From contig OZ012687.1 of NCBI GenBank assembly GCA_963942565.1, forward strand, positions 2,633,848-2,697,847: a stretch of DNA of 64,000 nt, written 5' to 3'. Numbering within the stretch: the first letter of the stretch is position 1; every line of letters begins with the position of its first letter. Of this stretch, positions 60,201 to 64,000 are shown piece by piece. The DNA comes from Maea johnstoni. Its lineage: Eukaryota; Annelida; Polychaeta; Spionida; Magelonidae. The notes beneath the pieces were generated by a model that worked only from the letters and a program-made list of their open reading frames with translations, was not told the DNA's origin and searched no databases. Both the position numbers and the translations under genes were made by a program.

Positions 60201-63200
60201 TGTACTTCTCCTGCTCAAGCTCCTAGACAACGAAACCCACAAAATAGCAATTTAGTTCATCATAGATCAAGGGAAGGGGGGAGGGGTGTACTTCTCCTGC
60301 TCTAGCTCCTAGACAACGAAACCCACAAAATAGCAATTTAGTTCATCATAGATCAAGGGAAGGGGGGAGGGGTGTACTTCTCCTGCTCAAGCTCCTAAAC
60401 AATGAAACCCACAAAATAGCAATTTAGTTCATCATAGATCAAGGGAAGGGGGGAGGGGTGTACTTCTCCTGCTCAAGCTCCTAAACAACGAACCCCACAA
60501 AATAGCAATTTAGTTCATCATAGATCAAGGGAAGGGGGGAGGGCTGTACTTCCAGGGTTTGACTTAAGTGGGTGTCCGGGCGGTATTCACGCCCTGAAAT
60601 ATGTCCGGCCGACCCAAGACTGACTATCATTTATCATATGAGATCGCCCGAAAACCGACCAGAATTTTTTTCTTAAATCGATCCCTGACTTCTCCTGCTC
60701 AAGCTCCTAAACAACGAAACCCACAAAATAGCAATTTAGTTCATCATAGATCAAGGGAAGGGGGGAGGGGTGTACTTCTCCTGCTCAAGCTCCTAGACAA
60801 CGAAACCCACAAAATAGCAATTTAGTTCATCATAGATCAAGGGAAGGGGGAGGGCTGTACTTCTCCTGCTCAAGCTCCTAAACAACGAAACCCACAAAAT
60901 AGCAATTTAGTTCATCATAGATCAAGGGAAGGGGGAGGGCTGTACTTCTCCTGCTCTAGCTCCTAAACAACGAAACCCACAAAATAGCAATTTAGTTCAT
61001 CATAGATCAAGGGAAGGGGGGAGGGGTGTACTTCTCCTGCTCAAGCTCCTAGACAACGAAACCCACAAAATAGCAATTTAGTTCATCATAGATCAAGGGA
61101 AGGGGGGAGGGGTGTACTTCTCCTGCTCAAGCTCCTAGACAACGAAACCCACAAAATAGCAATTTAGTTCATCATAGATCAAGGGAAGGGGGGAGGGCTG
61201 TACTTCTCCTGCTCTAGCTCCTAAACAACGAAACCCACAAAATAGCAATTTAGTTCATCATAGATCAAGGGAAGGGGGGAGGGGTGTACTTCTCCTGCTC
61301 AAGCTCCTAAACAACGAAACCCACAAAATAGCAATTTAGTTCATCATAGATCAAGGGAAGGGGGGAGGGGTGTACTTCTCCTGCTCTAGCTCCTAGACAA
61401 CGAAACCCACAAAATAGCAATTTAGTTCATCATAGATCAAGGGAAGGGGGAGGGGTGTACTTCTCCTGCTCTAGCTCCTAAACAACGAAACCCACAAAAT
61501 AGCAATTTAGTTCATCATAGATCAAGGGAAGGGGGGAGGGCTGTACTTCTCCTGCTCAAGCTCCTAAACAATGAAACCCACAAAATAGCAATTTAGTTCA
61601 TCATAGATCAAGGGAAGGGGGGAGGGCTGTACTTCTCCTGCTCTAGCTCCTAGACAACGAAACCCACAAAATAGCAATTTAGTTCATCATAGATCAAGGG
61701 AAGGGGGGAGGGGTGTACTTCTCCTGCTCTAGCTCCTAAACAACGAAACCCACAAAATAGCAATTTAGTTCATCATAGATCAAGGGAAGGGGGGAGGGGT
61801 GTACTTCTCCTGCTCTAGCTCCTAGACAACGAAACCCACAAAATAGCAATTTAGTTCATCATAGATCAAGGGAAGGGGGGAGGGCTGTACTTCTCCTGCT
61901 CAAGCTCCTAAACAACGAAACCCACAAAATAGCAATTTAGTTCATCATAGATCAAGGGAAGGGGGGAGGGCTGTACTTCTCCTGCTCAAGCTCCTAAACA
62001 ACGAAACCCACAAAATAGCAATTTAGTTCATCATAGATCAAGGGAAGGGGGGAGGGCTGTACTTCTCCTGCTCAAGCTCCTAAACAACGAAACCCACAAA
62101 ATAGCAATTTAGTTCATCATAGATCAAGGGAAGGGGGGAGGGCTGTACTTCTCCTGCTCTAGCTCCTAAACAACGAAACCCACAAAATAGCAATTTAGTT
62201 CATCATAGATCAAGGGAAGGGGGAGGGGTGTACTTCTCCTGCTCAAGCTCCTAAACAACGAAACCCACAAAATAGCAATTTAGTTCATCATAGATCAAGG
62301 GAAGGGGGGAGGGGTGTACTTCTCCTGCTCAAGCTCCTAAACAATGAAACCCACAAAATAGCAATTTAGTTCATCATAGATCAAGGGAAGGGGGAGGGGT
62401 GTACTTCTCCTGCTCAAGCTCCTAAACAATGAAACCCACAAAATAGCAATTTAGTTCATCATAGATCAAGGGAAGGGGGGAGGGCTGTACTTCTCCTGCT
62501 CAAGCTCCTAAACAACGAAACCCACAAAATAGCAATTTAGTTCATCATAGATCAAGGGAAGGGGGGAGGGGTGTACTTCTCCTGCTCAAGCTCCTAGACA
62601 ACGAAACCCACAAAATAGCAATTTAGTTCATCATAGATCAAGGGAAGGGGGGAGGGGTGTACTTCTCCTGCTCAAGCTCCTAGACAACGAAACCCACAAA
62701 ATAGCAATTTAGTTCATCATAGATCAAGGGAAGGGGGGAGGGGTGTACTTCTCCTGCTCAAGCTCTTAGACAACGAAACCCACAAAATAGCAATTTAGTT
62801 CATCATAGATCAAGGGAAGGGGGAGGGGTGTACTTCTCCTGCTCAAGCTCCTAAACAATGAAACCCACAAAATAGCAATTTAGTTCATCATAGATCAAGG
62901 GAAGGGGGGAGGGCTGTACTTCTCCTGCTCAAGCTCCTAAACAACGAAACCCACAAAATAGCAATTTAGTTCATCATAGATCAAGGGAAGGGGGGAGGGG
63001 TGTACTTCTCCTGCTCAAGCTCCTAGACAACGAAACCCACAAAATAGCAATTTAGTTCATCATAGATCAAGGGAAGGGGGGAGGGGTGTACTTCTCCTGC
63101 TCAAGCTCCTAGACAACGAAACCCACAAAATAGCAATTTAGTTCATCATAGATCAAGGGAAGGGGGGAGGGGTGTACTTCTCCTGCTCAAGCTCCTAGAC

Positions 63201-64000
63201 AACGAAACCCACAAAATAGCAATTTAGTTCATCATAGATCAAGGGAAGGGGGGAGGGGTGTACTTCTCCTGCTCTAGCTCCTAAACAACGAAACCCACAA
63301 AATAGCAATTTAGTTCATCATAGATCAAGGGAAGGGTGGAGGGGTGTACTTCTCCTGCTCAAGCTCCTAGACAACGAAACCCACAAAATAGCAATTTAGT
63401 TCATCATAGATCAAGGGAAGGGGGGAGGGGTGTACTTCTCCTGCTCTAGCTCCTAGACAACGAAACCCACAAAATAGCAATTTAGTTCATCATAGATCAA
63501 GGGAAGGGGGGAGGGCTGTACTTCTCCTGCTCAAGCTCCTAAACAATGAAACCCACAAAATAGCTATTTAGTTCATCATAGATCAAGGGAAGGGGGGAGG
63601 GCTGTACTTCTCCTGCTCAAGCTCCTAAACAACGAAACCCACAAAATAGCAATTTAGTTCATCATAGATCAAGGGAAGGGGGGAGGGGTGTACTTCTCCT
63701 GCTCTAGCTCCTAGACAACGAAACCCACAAAATAGCAATTTAGTTCATCATAGATCAAGGGAAGGGGGGAGGGGTGTACTTCTCCTGCTCTAGCTCCTAG
63801 ACAACGAAACCCACAAAATAGCAATTTAGTTCATCATAGATCAAGGGAAGGGGGGAGGGCTGTACTTCTCCTGCTCAAGCTCCTAAACAACGAAACCCAC
63901 AAAATAGCAATTTAGTTCATCATAGATCAAGGGAAGGGGGGAGGGGTGTACTTCTCCTGCTCAAGCTCCTAGACAACGAAACCCACAAAATAGCAATTTA
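51203..64000 (-). repeat. SPDL1: 86-bp satellite-like array of copies of the SPDL1 splice acceptor, about 147 units
   Basis: Head-to-tail units of 86 bp (85 bp when a G run is 5 instead of 6) fill the intron upstream of the exon at 51026-51202 and continue past the window. Read on the SPDL1 strand, each unit has a C-rich tract, a GAACTAAAT branch-point-like word, a T-rich tract ending GTTGTTTAG or GTTGTCTAG, and 20-25 bases of the exon (GAGCTTGAGCAGGAGAAGTA). Units differ at a few fixed places: CTT or CTA in the Leu codon (synonymous), TTTAG or TCTAG, TACAGC or TACACC, and G-run length. Nothing in the array is an independent gene. It is not CRISPR, because there are no unique spacers. Confidence 0.98.
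60553..60687. mobile_element. Single 135-bp miniature DNA transposon inside the array
   Basis: The only foreign insertion I see in the array. Its ends CAGGGTTTGACTTAAG and, inverted, CAGGGATCGATTTAAG match at 13 of 16. ACTTC flanks it on both sides (60548-60552 and 60688-60692), and the interrupted unit resumes exactly. CAGGG termini recall hAT elements, and the 5-bp duplication would fit only some hAT-like groups, so the superfamily is uncertain. Confidence 0.75.

Noticed and set aside
51203-64000. Array read as a CRISPR-like or repeat-protein locus
   Set aside because: The units abut with no unique spacers, the host is an animal, and every reading frame of the 86-bp unit closes within one or two units because 86 is not a multiple of three and the unit carries stops.

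Overview
This is a window of animal nuclear DNA: long AT-rich introns, GT-AG splicing, abundant microsatellites, and many short non-autonomous DNA transposons. Two host genes are recognisable and face each other. Their proteins are close to the vertebrate forms, and ACATGTA-type words recur between them. That suggests a slowly evolving invertebrate, perhaps a mollusc, brachiopod or lancelet. I cannot name the species.

Positions 1-33970, plus strand: an LRIG gene (leucine-rich repeats and immunoglobulin-like domains, a single-pass membrane regulator of receptor signalling). Twelve exons lie at 7376-33970. They encode the LRR array, the LRR C-terminal cap, three Ig domains, the transmembrane helix and the whole cytoplasmic tail. 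The exon for the signal peptide and LRR N-cap is not seen and should lie upstream of the window. One 144-nt LRR exon carries two single-base insertions, and one expected 72-nt LRR exon is missing where the assembly has a 200-N gap. A 3' UTR of about 3.3 kb ends near a polyadenylation signal at 37255.

Positions 37.3-40.6 kb are the space between the convergent genes. They hold transposon remnants and CTCF-core-like sites.

Positions 40.6-64.0 kb, minus strand: SPDL1, encoding Spindly, the farnesylated kinetochore adaptor for dynein-dynactin. Nine exons encode about 531 residues, including the Spindly box (GNSLFSEVEDRR) and a C-terminal CaaX box (CKQQ). The exon with the N-terminal CC1 box lies beyond the right edge.

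The most unusual feature is in SPDL1. The intron before the exon at 51026-51202 is filled by a tandem array of an 86-bp unit, about 147 copies in 12.8 kb and still running at the window edge. Each unit is a copy of that exon's own splice acceptor: branch-point-like sequence, T-rich tract, TAG and the first 20-25 exon bases. Elsewhere in the same gene the donor of the exon at 45776-45960 is tandemly copied about four times in 75-bp units. The acceptor of the exon at 49927-50076 also has one decayed copy about 140 bp away. So three exon boundaries of one gene have been tandemly duplicated, apparently at different ages. Almost none of the decoys could yield an intact protein if used.
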